NCBI GenBank assembly: GCA_030037885.1
Contig: JASHPU010000027.1
Location: 1-64,000 of the forward strand
Direction of reading: 5' to 3'
Source: Xanthobacteraceae bacterium
GTDB taxonomy: Bacteria > Pseudomonadota > Alphaproteobacteria > Rhizobiales > Xanthobacteraceae
Length of the DNA stretch: 64,000 nt
Shown here one piece after another: positions 55,097 through 64,000 of the stretch. Under the pieces are notes generated by a model that was not told the DNA's origin, did no database searches, and saw only the letters and a program-made list of their open reading frames with translations. Position 1 is the first letter of the stretch, and each line of letters begins with the position of its first letter. Both the position numbers and the translations under genes were made by a program.

Positions 55097-56806
55097 TCAT
55101 CTCGCGAGCTCGCGCGCATCTTCCGCGGCCGCTTCGCGCTTGGCCAATTCCTCCGCCACCAGTTCTTTCTTCGACAGTTTGCCGACCGGCGTCTTTGGCA
55201 GACTGGCGCGGAATTCGATCTCCGCCGGCATTTCATATTTTGCGAGCTTGTCGGCGAGAAAGGTCTTGAGTTCCTCGAAGCTGAAAGCCGGCTGCCCGGG
55301 CTTGAGCGCGATGAAGGCCTTGGCCGATTGGCCGCGGTAAGCGTCTGGGATGCCGATCACGGTGACTTCCGCGACCGCCGGGTGCTCGTAGATCGCTTCC
55401 TCGATGGTGCGGGGGAAGACGTTGAATCCGCCAGTCAGGATCATGTCCTTCTTGCGGTCGACCAGGGTGACGTAACCGTCGGCATCGATGAAGCCGATGT
55501 CACCGGTGTGAAATCGCCCGCCGTGGAAGGCATCCGCGGTCGCTTCCGGCTTGTTCCAATAGCCTTTCATGACTTGTGGGCCGGTGATGCAGATCTCGCC
55601 CTTCTCGCCGGCTGGCAGCACGCGCGTTCCGGTCTCGAGGTCGACGAACTCGATGAGAGTATGCGGCGCCGGCAGCCCGACCGTTCCGGGGTGCGGCGCG
55701 GCGTTATTCACCTGCAGGGTGGCGAGTGGCGCCGTTTCGGTCAGGCCGTAGCCTTCGCGCGGGGTGGCGCCGGTGAGCCCGCGAAAGCGCTGCAGCACTT
55801 CAACCGGCAACGGCGCGCCGCCCGACGCGCATTGCCGCAGCGATGACAGGTCGAACTCGCTGATCTTCGGATGATTGACCAGCGCCGTATACATCGTCGG
55901 CACGCCGGCGAAGATCGTGATCTTCTTGCGCGCGATGTCGGCCAGCGCGCGATCGGGGTCGAAGCGCATATGCATGATCATCCGCGTGCCGGACTTCACG
56001 GACAGCAGCATGATGAAGGAAAGTCCGAAAATGTGGAACAGCGGCAATACGACCAGCGACCTGTCGTCGGCGTTCAACGGGCTCGCGCCGATCCAATGAT
56101 TGTAGATGTCGAGCACAGCCGAAAAATTCGCGTGCGTGAGCATCGCGCCTTTCGGCTCGCCGGTGGTGCCGCCGGTATATTGCAGAACCGCCACCTCATC
56201 GGCGAGCGGGCCATGCGGGTGCCTGACATAGGCGCCGTCTGCGTCAAGCAACGCACCGAAATCGATCTCCCGACCGGCGCCGCCGATTCGTTCGACCGGC
56301 GGGCCGACGATCGCCCGTACCACCGGCTCGGGCAGAAAGTCTTCCAGATGACAGACCACCAGGGTCCTCAATTTGGCCGTGCCGTTGAGACCCGCGATCT
56401 GCGGATAGAGCGCCTGGATGCCGAGCGTCACCATCACCTCGACTTCGGAATCGGCGATCTGGTACTTGAGCTCGCGGGGCGCCGCCAGCGGACTGAAATT
56501 GGCGACGCGGCCGCCGGCCATCAGCACGGCAAAAAAACAGACGACGTAATGCGGTGTGTTGGGAAGATGCAGCCCGACATTGACGCCCGGGCTGACGCCG
56601 AGCGCCTGCAGGCCTTTGGCGGCGCGCGCCGCGAGATCGTGCAGCTGCGCGAAGGTCAAAGTTTTGTCGTAGAAATCGATCGCCAACTTGTCGGGCCAGC
56701 TTGTCGCTGCTGTCTCGAGGATGGTTTCGATCGCGACCGCCGGCGGCAGCGGCGTGTTCCAGGCCACACCCGATGGATAAGACTTTTCCCATAAGTGAGA
56801 GGCCAT
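55097..56806 (-). CDS. Long-chain fatty-acid--CoA ligase
   Basis: An AMP-forming acyl-CoA synthetase (569 residues from ATG 56806, MASHLWEKSYPSGVAWNTPL). The ATP/AMP loop is YTGGTTGEPKGAMLTHANFS, followed by EGYGLTETAPLATLQVNN and the hinge region VDRKKDMILTGGFNVFPRTI. The catalytic Lys is in LPKTPVGKLSKKEL. The frame extends 109 codons further upstream, but those residues are not family-like. It probably activates fatty or aryl acids for beta-oxidation, as do the acyl-CoA genes at the end of the window. Confidence 0.93.
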   Translation of the reverse strand: MASHLWEKSYPSGVAWNTPLPPAVAIETILETAATSWPDKLAIDFYDKTLTFAQLHDLAARAAKGLQALGVSPGVNVGLHLPNTPHYVVCFFAVLMAGGRVANFSPLAAPRELKYQIADSEVEVMVTLGIQALYPQIAGLNGTAKLRTLVVCHLEDFLPEPVVRAIVGPPVERIGGAGREIDFGALLDADGAYVRHPHGPLADEVAVLQYTGGTTGEPKGAMLTHANFSAVLDIYNHWIGASPLNADDRSLVVLPLFHIFGLSFIMLLSVKSGTRMIMHMRFDPDRALADIARKKITIFAGVPTMYTALVNHPKISEFDLSSLRQCASGGAPLPVEVLQRFRGLTGATPREGYGLTETAPLATLQVNNAAPHPGTVGLPAPHTLIEFVDLETGTRVLPAGEKGEICITGPQVMKGYWNKPEATADAFHGGRFHTGDIGFIDADGYVTLVDRKKDMILTGGFNVFPRTIEEAIYEHPAVAEVTVIGIPDAYRGQSAKAFIALKPGQPAFSFEELKTFLADKLAKYEMPAEIEFRASLPKTPVGKLSKKELVAEELAKREAAAEDARELAR

Positions 56807-57146
56807 CGATGAACTCCCGGGAGGAGATTTGTGTTTTCTTAAATCGGCAAACCAGCGATCGGTGCGCGCACGGTGCGGCCGACGGTGCCCTAACTGCGCG
56901 ATCGGGTGATTTTTATATTCGCGTGTTTCCGGCTCTCCCGCAAGCTGATGCGCCGGATCTGACGCGCCGGATCGACACGCCGCTCGGTAGCCATAGGCGG
57001 CGACCTCAACGCAGCACGGAATCGCCGGACTGGGGCAAAATGCGAAGCGACCGCACAAGCAGACATTGGCGGCCGCAGCAACGTGCCAACGCCCACTCCC
57101 GGTGGGGTGGATCATTGTGGTAACCTGAACCAACCGGAAGCATCAA

Positions 57147-58265
57147 ATGGAGCAAACGAACGTTGCCGTCATTGGCGCCGGTCCGGCCGGTCTTGCGGTC
57201 GGTGCCTGCCTGCGAAAAGCGGCTGTCGACTTCATCATCCTGGAAAAAGGAGAACAGGTCGGCGCTGCCTGGCGTCGCCATTACCAGAGGCTCCACCTGC
57301 ATACGATCAAGCGCTTTTCATCGCTGCCGTTCCAGCCCTTTGACCGGAGCTATCCGCGTTACATTCCGCGGGCGGAATTGGTTCGATATCTGGAAAGCTA
57401 CGCGGCCCACTTCGATATAAAGCCTCGATTTGGCGAGACCGTTCGCTCGGTCCGACGTGATGCAAATGCCTGGATCGTAGAAAGCGCGTCGGGTTCTTTT
57501 CACGCCGAGTCTGTGGTGATTGCCTCAGGGATGAATGCTGCCCCGGTCATGCCGGACTTTTCGGGACGAGAAAATTTCAAGGGACGGGTCGTGCACAGCG
57601 CAGACTACGCCGATGCCACGCCATTTCGGCGCCAGCGTGTTTTGGTCGTCGGAATGGGTAATACAGGAGCAGAGATCGCGCTCGATTTACTGGAGGGTGG
57701 CGCAGAACCGACCATTTCGGTGAGAAACGGCGTTCACATCGTCCCTCGCGATCTCTTTGGCATCCCGATTCAGGTGGTGGCGATGGCCGCAAGTACGCTG
57801 CCGTCAAGAGCCAACGATACGTTATTTCCGTTCATTCTCGACCTTGCGCTCGGAGATTTGGCGAAATTCGGAATCAAGCGGCCGCAGCAGGGTATCCTGG
57901 AGCAGGCGGCGAAATCGCACAAGATTCCCGTCCTTGACATTGGCACGGCTAAAAAGATTTCCGAGGGGGCGATCACGGTGATGCCGGGCATATCGACGAT
58001 GACCGGCGACGGCGTCGTCTTCGCTAACGGCGAGAAGCGCTTGTTTGACGTCATTATTTTCGCCACCGGATATCGCCCGAGCTACCGAAGCTTTTTGGCA
58101 AGCGACGATATTGCGCCCGACGTTGAGCGGAACGAGGATAATGCAGGGATTTACTTCGTTGGTTTTCATGTCCCGATAACCGGTCAGCTCCGCCAAATAG
58201 GCAAAGAGGCCCTTAGCGTTGCAAACGACATCGCTCGTCGGAGCAATGCGCGCGCGGCGCGCTGA
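57147..58265 (+). CDS. Flavin-containing monooxygenase-like protein
   Basis: A 372-residue FAD/NADPH oxidoreductase. The N-terminal FAD-binding GxGxxG is VAVIGAGPAGLAVGACLRKA. The NADPH-binding site is VLVVGMGNTGAEIALDLLEG. Between them lie the FMO-like HYQRLHLHTIKRFSSLPFQP and ASGMNAAPVMPDFSGRENFK, and near the end IIFATGYRPSYRSFL, the ATG motif of FMOs. Its substrate is unknown, and indole-pyruvate (YUCCA-like) or sulphur/nitrogen oxygenation are options. The GC content is lower than that of its neighbours, consistent with transfer. Confidence 0.88.
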   Translation: MEQTNVAVIGAGPAGLAVGACLRKAAVDFIILEKGEQVGAAWRRHYQRLHLHTIKRFSSLPFQPFDRSYPRYIPRAELVRYLESYAAHFDIKPRFGETVRSVRRDANAWIVESASGSFHAESVVIASGMNAAPVMPDFSGRENFKGRVVHSADYADATPFRRQRVLVVGMGNTGAEIALDLLEGGAEPTISVRNGVHIVPRDLFGIPIQVVAMAASTLPSRANDTLFPFILDLALGDLAKFGIKRPQQGILEQAAKSHKIPVLDIGTAKKISEGAITVMPGISTMTGDGVVFANGEKRLFDVIIFATGYRPSYRSFLASDDIAPDVERNEDNAGIYFVGFHVPITGQLRQIGKEALSVANDIARRSNARAAR

Positions 58266-58632
58266 CGCCGCCTTTGACCTTAATGGCCGCACATACGACG
58301 CACGCGCGAGGAGACGGAGCCAGAGCCAGTCACGGTTAACATTTCCCTCGTGATCGAGATTTAATGCGCCGGCTGGAATTCGGATAGTTTCGCCGGTGGA
58401 AAATCCTTCCGCGGCTATCTCGGGAGATAGCACATTGCCTACGACAAACCGCTGCCACGCGCATGAATTTTTTCGACTCTGGCGGAGCACACCGGCATTA
58501 GGCCGCGGCGATAGTTGCGATCAAAAAGTTCACGACATATTGTTTGCTGGTCGCGGCTTGCTGGCCGCGCGATTGCAACGACACACCGTCGCTTTGAACT
58601 TTTCGCAACCGAGGCAAAGAACGAGGCAAAGC
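58266..58632. other. Intergenic region before the YeeE/YedE pair
   Basis: About 370 bases with no gene, RNA or clear repeat recognised. It should contain the promoter of the four-gene unit that follows. Confidence 0.5.
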
Positions 58633-59058
58633 ATGGCCAATTTCACTCCGACCTCTGCGGCGATCGGCGGCGCGCTGATCGGACTTGCTGCCGTCCTGCT
58701 GATGCGCCTTAACGGCCGCATCGCCGGAATAACCGGCATCGTTGCCGGTCTGCTGGAACCGCAAGGCAGCGATCGGGCCTGGCGCGCGGCCTTCATCGTC
58801 GGCCTATTGGCGGCGCCGCTTTCCGCCGCGCTCATCGGCTACGCGGTGCCAATTCCGCGGCTGCCGTCGAATTTCGCCGTCATTGCCGCCGCCGGTCTTC
58901 TGGTCGGCTTCGGCACCAGGCTCGGCAACGGCTGCACCTCGGGCCACGGCATCTGCGGCATCGCCCGGTTGTCGCCGCGTTCGATCATCGCGACCGGTAT
59001 CTTCATGGCCGCGGCGATGATCGTCGTCGCGCTGACGCGACACCTGGTCGGAGGTTGA
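58633..59058 (+). CDS. YeeE/YedE-type membrane protein, first half
   Basis: A 141-residue protein with four or so membrane helices, corresponding to the N-terminal half of YeeE/YedE (sulphur-compound transport). It contains the conserved FGTRLGNGCTSGHGICGIAR, whose Cys is thought to pass thiosulphate or sulphane sulphur. The second half is encoded by the next gene, 3 bases on. Such split pairs are usually beside a sulphur-responsive ArsR regulator and a persulphide dioxygenase, which are missing here. Confidence 0.85.
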   Translation: MANFTPTSAAIGGALIGLAAVLLMRLNGRIAGITGIVAGLLEPQGSDRAWRAAFIVGLLAAPLSAALIGYAVPIPRLPSNFAVIAAAGLLVGFGTRLGNGCTSGHGICGIARLSPRSIIATGIFMAAAMIVVALTRHLVGG

Positions 59059-59061
59059 GCC

Positions 59062-59529
59062 GTGCGCGCACTCGCAAGTCTGTTCTGCGGCTTCATGTTC
59101 GGCTGGGGCTTGTTGATCTCCGGCATGATCCGGCCCGATAAGGTGCTGGGCTTCCTCGACGTATTGGCAATCCCGAGCGGCAATTGGGACCCCAGCCTAG
59201 CCGTGGTGATGGCGGCCGCGCTTGCGGTGACCGTCCCGGGCTACGCGCTCGCCCGGCGGCGCTCGCCGCTTTTCGCAACGCAAAACCAATGGCCGAAGCA
59301 GACGGCGATTGATCGCCCGCTCCTCGCCGGCGCGGCGTTGTTCGGCATCGGCTGGGGCTTGGTCGGACTTTGTCCAGGACCGGGCGTCGAAAATTTGGCG
59401 ACGGGCTCGCCGTCCGTGGTCGTGTTTGTCGCCGCCATGGCGATCGGAATGTTCGCCCACCATCTATGGGAAACACGCGGTGCCGCATCGGTCGCTCGCG
59501 CCGTGACGGTCGCGCCTCCGGACGGATGA
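59062..59529 (+). CDS. YeeE/YedE-type membrane protein, second half (DUF6691-like)
   Basis: A 155-residue membrane protein that complements the previous gene. It begins LASLFCGFMFGWGLLISGMI, then RPDKVLGFLDVLAIPSGNWD. The C-terminal conserved GIGWGLVGLCPGPGVENLAT holds the second family Cys. It starts with GTG and ends overlapping the amidase start (ATGA). Confidence 0.85.
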   Translation: MRALASLFCGFMFGWGLLISGMIRPDKVLGFLDVLAIPSGNWDPSLAVVMAAALAVTVPGYALARRRSPLFATQNQWPKQTAIDRPLLAGAALFGIGWGLVGLCPGPGVENLATGSPSVVVFVAAMAIGMFAHHLWETRGAASVARAVTVAPPDG

Positions 59530-61094
59530 CGAAAGCCATGACGCTGCAGGACCTGTCGGCGCGCGAAATCGCGCGTCGCATTGCCGCCGGCGATCTGTCG
59601 TCTTCCGAGGTCGTCGAATACTTCATTGCCCGGCTTAACGCGGTCAACGGCAAGCTCAACGCCGTCACCGTCGAGCTGTTCGACAGCGCGCGGCAAACCG
59701 CGGCGGAGGTCGACAAGGCGGTGGCGCGGCGCGAGAAGCTTGCGCCGCTCGCCGGCCTGCCGGTGACGATCAAGGAATGTTTCGATCTCGCCGGCACCGC
59801 ATCGACCTTCGGCTTGCCATCGCGGCGCAATCTGATCGAAAGCGCGGACGACCCCTACGTGGCGGCGTTGCGCGCCGCCGGCGCTATCCCGATCGCCAAG
59901 ACCAACGTCCCGCAGCTCCTCATCTACACCGAAACCGACAATCCGCTCTACGGACGCACCAACAATCCGTGGAATCCGGAAAGGTCGTGCGGCGGCAGTT
60001 CGGGCGGCGAAGCGGCGATGATCGCCGCCGGCGCTTCGCCGCTCGGGCTCGGCAACGACATCGGCGGCTCGTTGCGCGTGCCGGCAGCGTTCTGCGGCAT
60101 TTGCTCGATCCGCCCCACCGCTGGCCGCACGCCCGATCATTGCGGCCACGGTTTGCCCGTCGGCCAGCGCGGCATCGTCAGCCAGGTCGGACCGATGGCA
60201 CGGCACGTCGAAGATCTCGCGCTGGCGCTGCGCGTGCTTGACCGGGTGCGCAACCCGGTGATCGATCCAGGACCGGAACTCGGCGATCCGGCAAGCGTCG
60301 ATCTGAACACCTTGCGTTTTGCTACGGTCATCGACGACGGCGAGTTTCCGGCCGCACCGGCGGCGCGGCGTGCCGTGATCGAGGCGGCGCAAATCCTCAT
60401 CACGGCCGGCGCCAAGGCGGCGGATTGGCAGCCGCCGCCATTGCGCCGCGTGAGCGATTTTCTATTCGCCTGCCTCTCCAGCGATCGTGGCGAAGCCATA
60501 CGACGGATGCTGCGCGCCGACCGCCGCGATCCCCATATCCGCCAATTGCTGCTCACGGCCGCGATTCCCGTTTGGCTGCGCGGCGCCGTGAGCGCGCTGC
60601 TCGACGCCGCCGGCCAGCGGCGTTCCGCCGCGACCCTGCGGCGGCTCGCCTCCGGCCGCGCCGATGACTATTGGCAAGCGATCGCGGCGATGTTGAATTT
60701 CCGCAGCGATTTGCTGGGCTCGCTCGAAGCGGCCGAGGGTGGCCCGATTGATCTCATTCTTTGTCCCGCTTACCCGCTGCCGGCGGTGCGCCACGGCGCC
60801 AACGTCATGATGCCGATGCCCGGCAATTACACGCCGCTTGCCAATGTCACCGGCTTCCCCGCCGGCGTGGTGCCGGTCACGAGCGTGCGCGCGGACGAGG
60901 AAAGCGACCGCGCGTCAAGTCGTGATCTCGTCGATCGCATCGCCCGCGACACCGAGCGCGGTAGCGCCGGGCTGCCGATTGCGGTGCAGGTCATCGCGCA
61001 GCCCTGGCGCGACCACGTCGCGCTCGCCGCCATGGCCAAGATCGAGGCCGCAGCGCGGATGCAGCCGGACTATCCGGCGCGGCCGACGCTGTGA
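59526..61094 (+). CDS. Amidase (amidase signature family)
   Basis: A 522-residue hydrolase of the Ser-cisSer-Lys type: Lys83 in LPVTIKECFDLAGTA, the serine stretch CGGSSGGEAAMIAAG (Ser158/159) and the nucleophile Ser182 in GNDIGGSLRVPAAFCG. All are present, so the enzyme should be active. The substrate amide is unknown. It overlaps the membrane-protein gene upstream (ATGA) and the CoA-transferase downstream (GTGA), an unusual operon partner set. Confidence 0.92.
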   Translation: MTKAMTLQDLSAREIARRIAAGDLSSSEVVEYFIARLNAVNGKLNAVTVELFDSARQTAAEVDKAVARREKLAPLAGLPVTIKECFDLAGTASTFGLPSRRNLIESADDPYVAALRAAGAIPIAKTNVPQLLIYTETDNPLYGRTNNPWNPERSCGGSSGGEAAMIAAGASPLGLGNDIGGSLRVPAAFCGICSIRPTAGRTPDHCGHGLPVGQRGIVSQVGPMARHVEDLALALRVLDRVRNPVIDPGPELGDPASVDLNTLRFATVIDDGEFPAAPAARRAVIEAAQILITAGAKAADWQPPPLRRVSDFLFACLSSDRGEAIRRMLRADRRDPHIRQLLLTAAIPVWLRGAVSALLDAAGQRRSAATLRRLASGRADDYWQAIAAMLNFRSDLLGSLEAAEGGPIDLILCPAYPLPAVRHGANVMMPMPGNYTPLANVTGFPAGVVPVTSVRADEESDRASSRDLVDRIARDTERGSAGLPIAVQVIAQPWRDHVALAAMAKIEAAARMQPDYPARPTL

Positions 61095-62212
61095 GCGAAC
61101 CGCTTTCCGCGATGCCGGAACTTCCAGCAAACATGCGCGCGACGGATGGATCAATTGAAAGGCCGTTGCACGGTCTGAGAGTCATCGAGTTTGAGGCCAT
61201 TGGTCCGGGTCCACTGGCGGGGCGCATGTTGCGAGATTTGGGAGCGCACGTCACCGTAGTCGCCCGCCCAACTAAGTCGTCGGTCGATCGCGCTTTGATC
61301 GGCGAAGACACCGAAAATCCGCTGCGACAGGGAAAAGAAATCATCACCCTTGATCTGAAGACCGCCAACGGGGTGACCGCGGCGCTTGACCTTATTGCCG
61401 ATGCCGAAGCCCTCATCGAGGGCAACCGCCCAGGAGTGATGGAGCGCTTGGGACTTGGACCCGCCGCGTGCGCGGTCCGCAATCCGCGCCTCGTTTACGG
61501 GCGAATGACAGGCTGGGGACAGACTGGCCCGCTGGCGCAGGCTGCGGGCCACGATCTCAACTACATCGCCGTGACCGGGTTGCTGTCGCTGTCAGCGCGA
61601 TCGGGTACGGCGCCCATCGTGCCGCCGACCGTCCTTGGCGACGCGGCAGGAGCACTGGGTCTCTGTTTCGGTGTGGTCAGTGCCGTACTCGATGCCCGCA
61701 GCAGTGGCCGCGGGCGCGTGGTCGACGCCGCCGTCGTCGATGTCGTCGCCATGCTCGGTATGATCGTGCAAGGGATTCGCGCCAACGGTCAGATCGACGG
61801 CGCCGAGCCGAGCCCGTTTTACGATTCTCCTTTCTACGACGCGTACGTCTGTGCGGACGGGCGCTTCATCACAATCGGCGCGCTGGAGCCGCAGTTCTAC
61901 GCCCTATTATTGAAAAAGCTGCAGCTCGATGACATCGATCCGGCCGCACAGTACGACCGCAATCAGTGGCGCAGTTTGAAGGCACGGTTCTCTCAGCTGT
62001 TCGCAAGGTATCCCAGCGACCATTGGTGTCGCCTGCTCGAGGGAAGCGACGTCTGTTTTGGACGGGTGCTGACTATCGAAGAGGCGGTTGACCATCCCCA
62101 CAACAAAGCGCGCGGGCTCTACCAGAAGACCGAGTCCGGACTGGTTCGAACCCGCGGCGCACCGCGATTTCTGTCGCTTGCAGCGGAATGCGCTGTCGAT
62201 CGACGTTCGTGA
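61091..62212 (+). CDS. Family III CoA-transferase (CaiB/BaiF-like)
   Basis: A 373-residue CoA-transferase/racemase-type enzyme. The N-terminal LHGLRVIEFEAIGPGPLAGR and LGAHVTVVARP form the CoA-binding fold. The catalytic Asp is Asp155 in AAGHDLNYIAVTGLLS. The sequence GRMTGWGQTGPLAQ is the family signature. Closest in pattern to alpha-methylacyl-CoA racemases. The start is GTG, overlapping the amidase stop. With the amidase it may convert an amide to a CoA ester, which is inference. Confidence 0.9.
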   Translation: MSEPLSAMPELPANMRATDGSIERPLHGLRVIEFEAIGPGPLAGRMLRDLGAHVTVVARPTKSSVDRALIGEDTENPLRQGKEIITLDLKTANGVTAALDLIADAEALIEGNRPGVMERLGLGPAACAVRNPRLVYGRMTGWGQTGPLAQAAGHDLNYIAVTGLLSLSARSGTAPIVPPTVLGDAAGALGLCFGVVSAVLDARSSGRGRVVDAAVVDVVAMLGMIVQGIRANGQIDGAEPSPFYDSPFYDAYVCADGRFITIGALEPQFYALLLKKLQLDDIDPAAQYDRNQWRSLKARFSQLFARYPSDHWCRLLEGSDVCFGRVLTIEEAVDHPHNKARGLYQKTESGLVRTRGAPRFLSLAAECAVDRRS

Positions 62213-62335
62213 CGTCACTCGCCCAAAAAGTGGAGCAGCCCCGACACGATCGGCGTGGCGCGAACGTTGTCCAAAACCTCCGCGGGATACGGCGCCGGCG
62301 CCGCGGGGCAACGCCGGGTGCCGGCGCCGCAGCAA

Positions 62336-63556
62336 TCAGCTGCCGGATGCGGAGATCACTCCGCCGAACAGTTGCCAAGTGGTGCCGTTGAACTTCGCCA
62401 AGTGCATCTGCTTGATCGGCGCGTAGTTGGTCGGACTTGTCGACACCACGATGCCGGGCAGCAGCATTGGCAGCTTCTCGTCGTGAATGGCGGTCGCCTG
62501 CTTCATGATGTTTTCGCGGGTGAGATCGTCGCCCGCGGCCTTGAGCACGTCGACCATTGTCTGTGCGACGGAGTATCCGTACACGGCGTTTTCATCGGCG
62601 ACGTTGGCCGAGGTGTTGTATTTTTTCATCCACGCCAGCCAAGCCTTGTATTCGGGCGTGTTTTGCCACTGCGGATCGGTCGGCTCTTTCAGGTAGGCCG
62701 AGGTAATGATGCCCACGGCCTTATCAAGTCCGGCCGGCTGCAGGGCCGCTTTGACCGACGCCGAAACGTTCGAAAGGAAATGCGTCGGCTTCCAGCCGAT
62801 GTCGTAGACCTTGCGGATCGCCTGAGCGGCGAACTTCGGAATGGCCGCAGTCAGCAAGACGTTGGCGCCGCTTGCCTGTAACGCAACGATCTGCGAATCA
62901 ACGGTCGGATCGGTGGTCTCATAGGACTGCGTGGCGACGATCATCTTGTCGGCCTTGGCACCAAGCCCTTCGCGCAAGCCGGTCAGGTAATCCTTGCCAA
63001 AATCGTCATTCTGATAGAGCACGGCGATCTTGGCGTTCGGTATGTGCGCCAGGATGTAGTTGGCATAGATGTGCGCTTCGATCTGATAGCTTGGCTGCCA
63101 GCCGATGGTCCATGGGAAGTGCTTCGGATCGTTCCACTTGGCGGCGCCGGTGGCGACGAACAGCTGCGGCACCTTATGGTCGTTGAGGTAGCCCTGGATC
63201 GCCGAGTTGGGCGGCGTTCCGAGCGTCTGGAACAGGAATGCCACATGGTCCTGTTCGACCAACTGGCGCACCTCTTCGACGGTCTTCGGCGGGCTGTAGC
63301 CGTCGTCGCGGCTGATGAAGTTGATCTTACGGCCGTTGATGCCGCCATGGTCGTTGACCATGGCGAAATATGCGGCAATCGATTTGCCGATGACGCCGTA
63401 ACTCGATGCCGGTCCGCTATAAGGATTGGTATTGCCGATCGTGATTTCCGTGGCGCTGGTGCCCGGTCCATATTGGCCGGCGGCAAGCGCGAGCCCGCCC
63501 GCCAGGACGAGTCCAGCCGCCGACAGGCCGGCCAGTGTGGTCCATTTCGCGGTCAT
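62336..63556 (-). CDS. Branched-chain-type ABC transporter substrate-binding protein
   Basis: A 406-residue periplasmic binding protein of the LivJ type. The signal peptide is LAGLSAAGLVLAGGLALAAG. The mature start (TEITIGNTNPYSGPASSYGV) and IAAYFAMVNDHGGINGRKIN are typical. The hinge region has IAVLYQNDDFGKDYLTGLRE. It probably binds amino acids, short-chain or aromatic acids. No permease or ATPase gene is within the window, so it may be an orphan or serve a transporter elsewhere. Confidence 0.92.
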   Translation of the reverse strand: MTAKWTTLAGLSAAGLVLAGGLALAAGQYGPGTSATEITIGNTNPYSGPASSYGVIGKSIAAYFAMVNDHGGINGRKINFISRDDGYSPPKTVEEVRQLVEQDHVAFLFQTLGTPPNSAIQGYLNDHKVPQLFVATGAAKWNDPKHFPWTIGWQPSYQIEAHIYANYILAHIPNAKIAVLYQNDDFGKDYLTGLREGLGAKADKMIVATQSYETTDPTVDSQIVALQASGANVLLTAAIPKFAAQAIRKVYDIGWKPTHFLSNVSASVKAALQPAGLDKAVGIITSAYLKEPTDPQWQNTPEYKAWLAWMKKYNTSANVADENAVYGYSVAQTMVDVLKAAGDDLTRENIMKQATAIHDEKLPMLLPGIVVSTSPTNYAPIKQMHLAKFNGTTWQLFGGVISASGS

Positions 63557-63807
63557 GATTTCCTCCTTTTGTCGTCTTCATTACTTCCACAAAACCCCCG
63601 GGATTCCCCCGGATCAATCCCCCAATCTGGCGGGATGGTAGTGGTTTTCCGGGCTTTCCGGAAGATGCGAACCCGTGCATCTGGTCGCAGCCCTTCGGCT
63701 TCATCGCCTTTTTGCTCTGGACGCGCTTTCCTCGGTCGCGCAGCCGCGAAGCATCCCCGCCGGCGCTTTGGCGATGCTAAGGTCGGGACAGTCAGGGAGA
63801 GGCACTC
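63557..63807. other. Divergent promoter region
   Basis: Separates the leftward substrate-binding-protein gene and the rightward acyl-CoA dehydrogenase. No RNA gene or clear operator was recognised. Confidence 0.45.
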
Positions 63808-64000
63808 ATGGACTTCTCGATCTCGGACCAGCAGAAGCATTGGCGCGACCGCGTCGTCGCCTTCATGGACGCCCATGTCTATCCGGCGGTCGAGACCTAC
63901 GAGGCGCAGCACGCCGAAGGCGAGCGCTGGAAGGTCATTCCGGTCGTCGAACAGCTGAAGGTCAAGGCGAAGGCGGCCGGGCTGTGGAATCTGTTCCTGC
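63808..64000 (+). CDS. Acyl-CoA dehydrogenase, N-terminal part
   Basis: The window ends 64 codons into the gene. It starts at ATG 63808, after GGGAGAGG. The sequence MDFSISDQQKHWRDRVVAFM, then VKAKAAGLWNLFL, is the N-terminal helical domain of an acyl-CoA dehydrogenase (FAD-dependent alpha,beta-oxidation of acyl-CoA). With the acyl-CoA ligase and CoA-transferase it suggests acid catabolism. The rest lies outside the window. Confidence 0.85.
   Translation, partial: MDFSISDQQKHWRDRVVAFMDAHVYPAVETYEAQHAEGERWKVIPVVEQLKVKAKAAGLWNLFL

Overview
The window is high-GC chromosomal DNA of an alphaproteobacterium, most likely a member of the Hyphomicrobiales (Bradyrhizobium / Rhodopseudomonas / Pseudolabrys relatives). 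Support comes from the circularly permuted split tmRNA with the tag ANDNYAPVALAA, the alpha-type sspB, the thyA-folA-hflK-hflC-DUF2065-degP and miaA-ilvB-ilvN-ilvC gene orders, DUF4169, and a palindromic CCTCATCCTGAGGTG repeat of a type I know from Bradyrhizobium-like genomes. No species is claimed.

Layout. 0-8.7 kb: a GT4 glycosyltransferase, a large AsmA-family protein, and a leftward cluster of ssrA (tmRNA), sspB, fumC, a DUF4169 protein and a ribbon-helix-helix protein. 8.7-19 kb: a nucleotide-binding protein, thyA, then a lower-GC insert (HEPN protein, unknown partner, nucleotidyltransferase), followed by folA, hflKC, DUF2065, a DegP-type protease, DUF1015 and miaA. 19-24.5 kb: gene remnants around a palindromic element, a GGDEF-EAL protein and two exported proteins of unknown function. 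24.7-33.2 kb: branched-chain amino-acid synthesis (ilvB, ilvN, ilvC, leuA). ilvB and leuA each have a leader peptide and a terminator hairpin, so both look attenuated. This block is interrupted by an FMN reductase/HxlR pair and a mazEF module. The 3' end of ilvC is duplicated behind its terminator.

33.3-52.0 kb: an 18.6-kb integrated element in tRNA-Lys(CTT), bounded by a perfect 45-bp direct repeat. All convincing genes lie on the minus strand: a toxin-antitoxin pair at the far end, a run of unknown genes, a glycine-rich fibre-like protein with a signal peptide, a tape-measure-like protein, a replication-type helix-turn-helix protein, small and large terminase (the large one broken by a 5-bp duplication), a nucleoside 2-deoxyribosyltransferase-like protein, an excisionase-like protein and the integrase. 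I recognise no portal, capsid, head-maturation or lysis gene, so it is a decayed prophage or a satellite-like element. A 16-bp perfect palindrome occurs three times in it.

52.0-64 kb: a frameshifted MAPEG gene, small exported proteins, a LysR regulator, an acyl-CoA ligase, a flavin-containing monooxygenase-like protein, an apparent operon of two YeeE/YedE-type membrane proteins with an amidase and a CoA-transferase, a branched-chain-type ABC substrate-binding protein, and the start of an acyl-CoA dehydrogenase.
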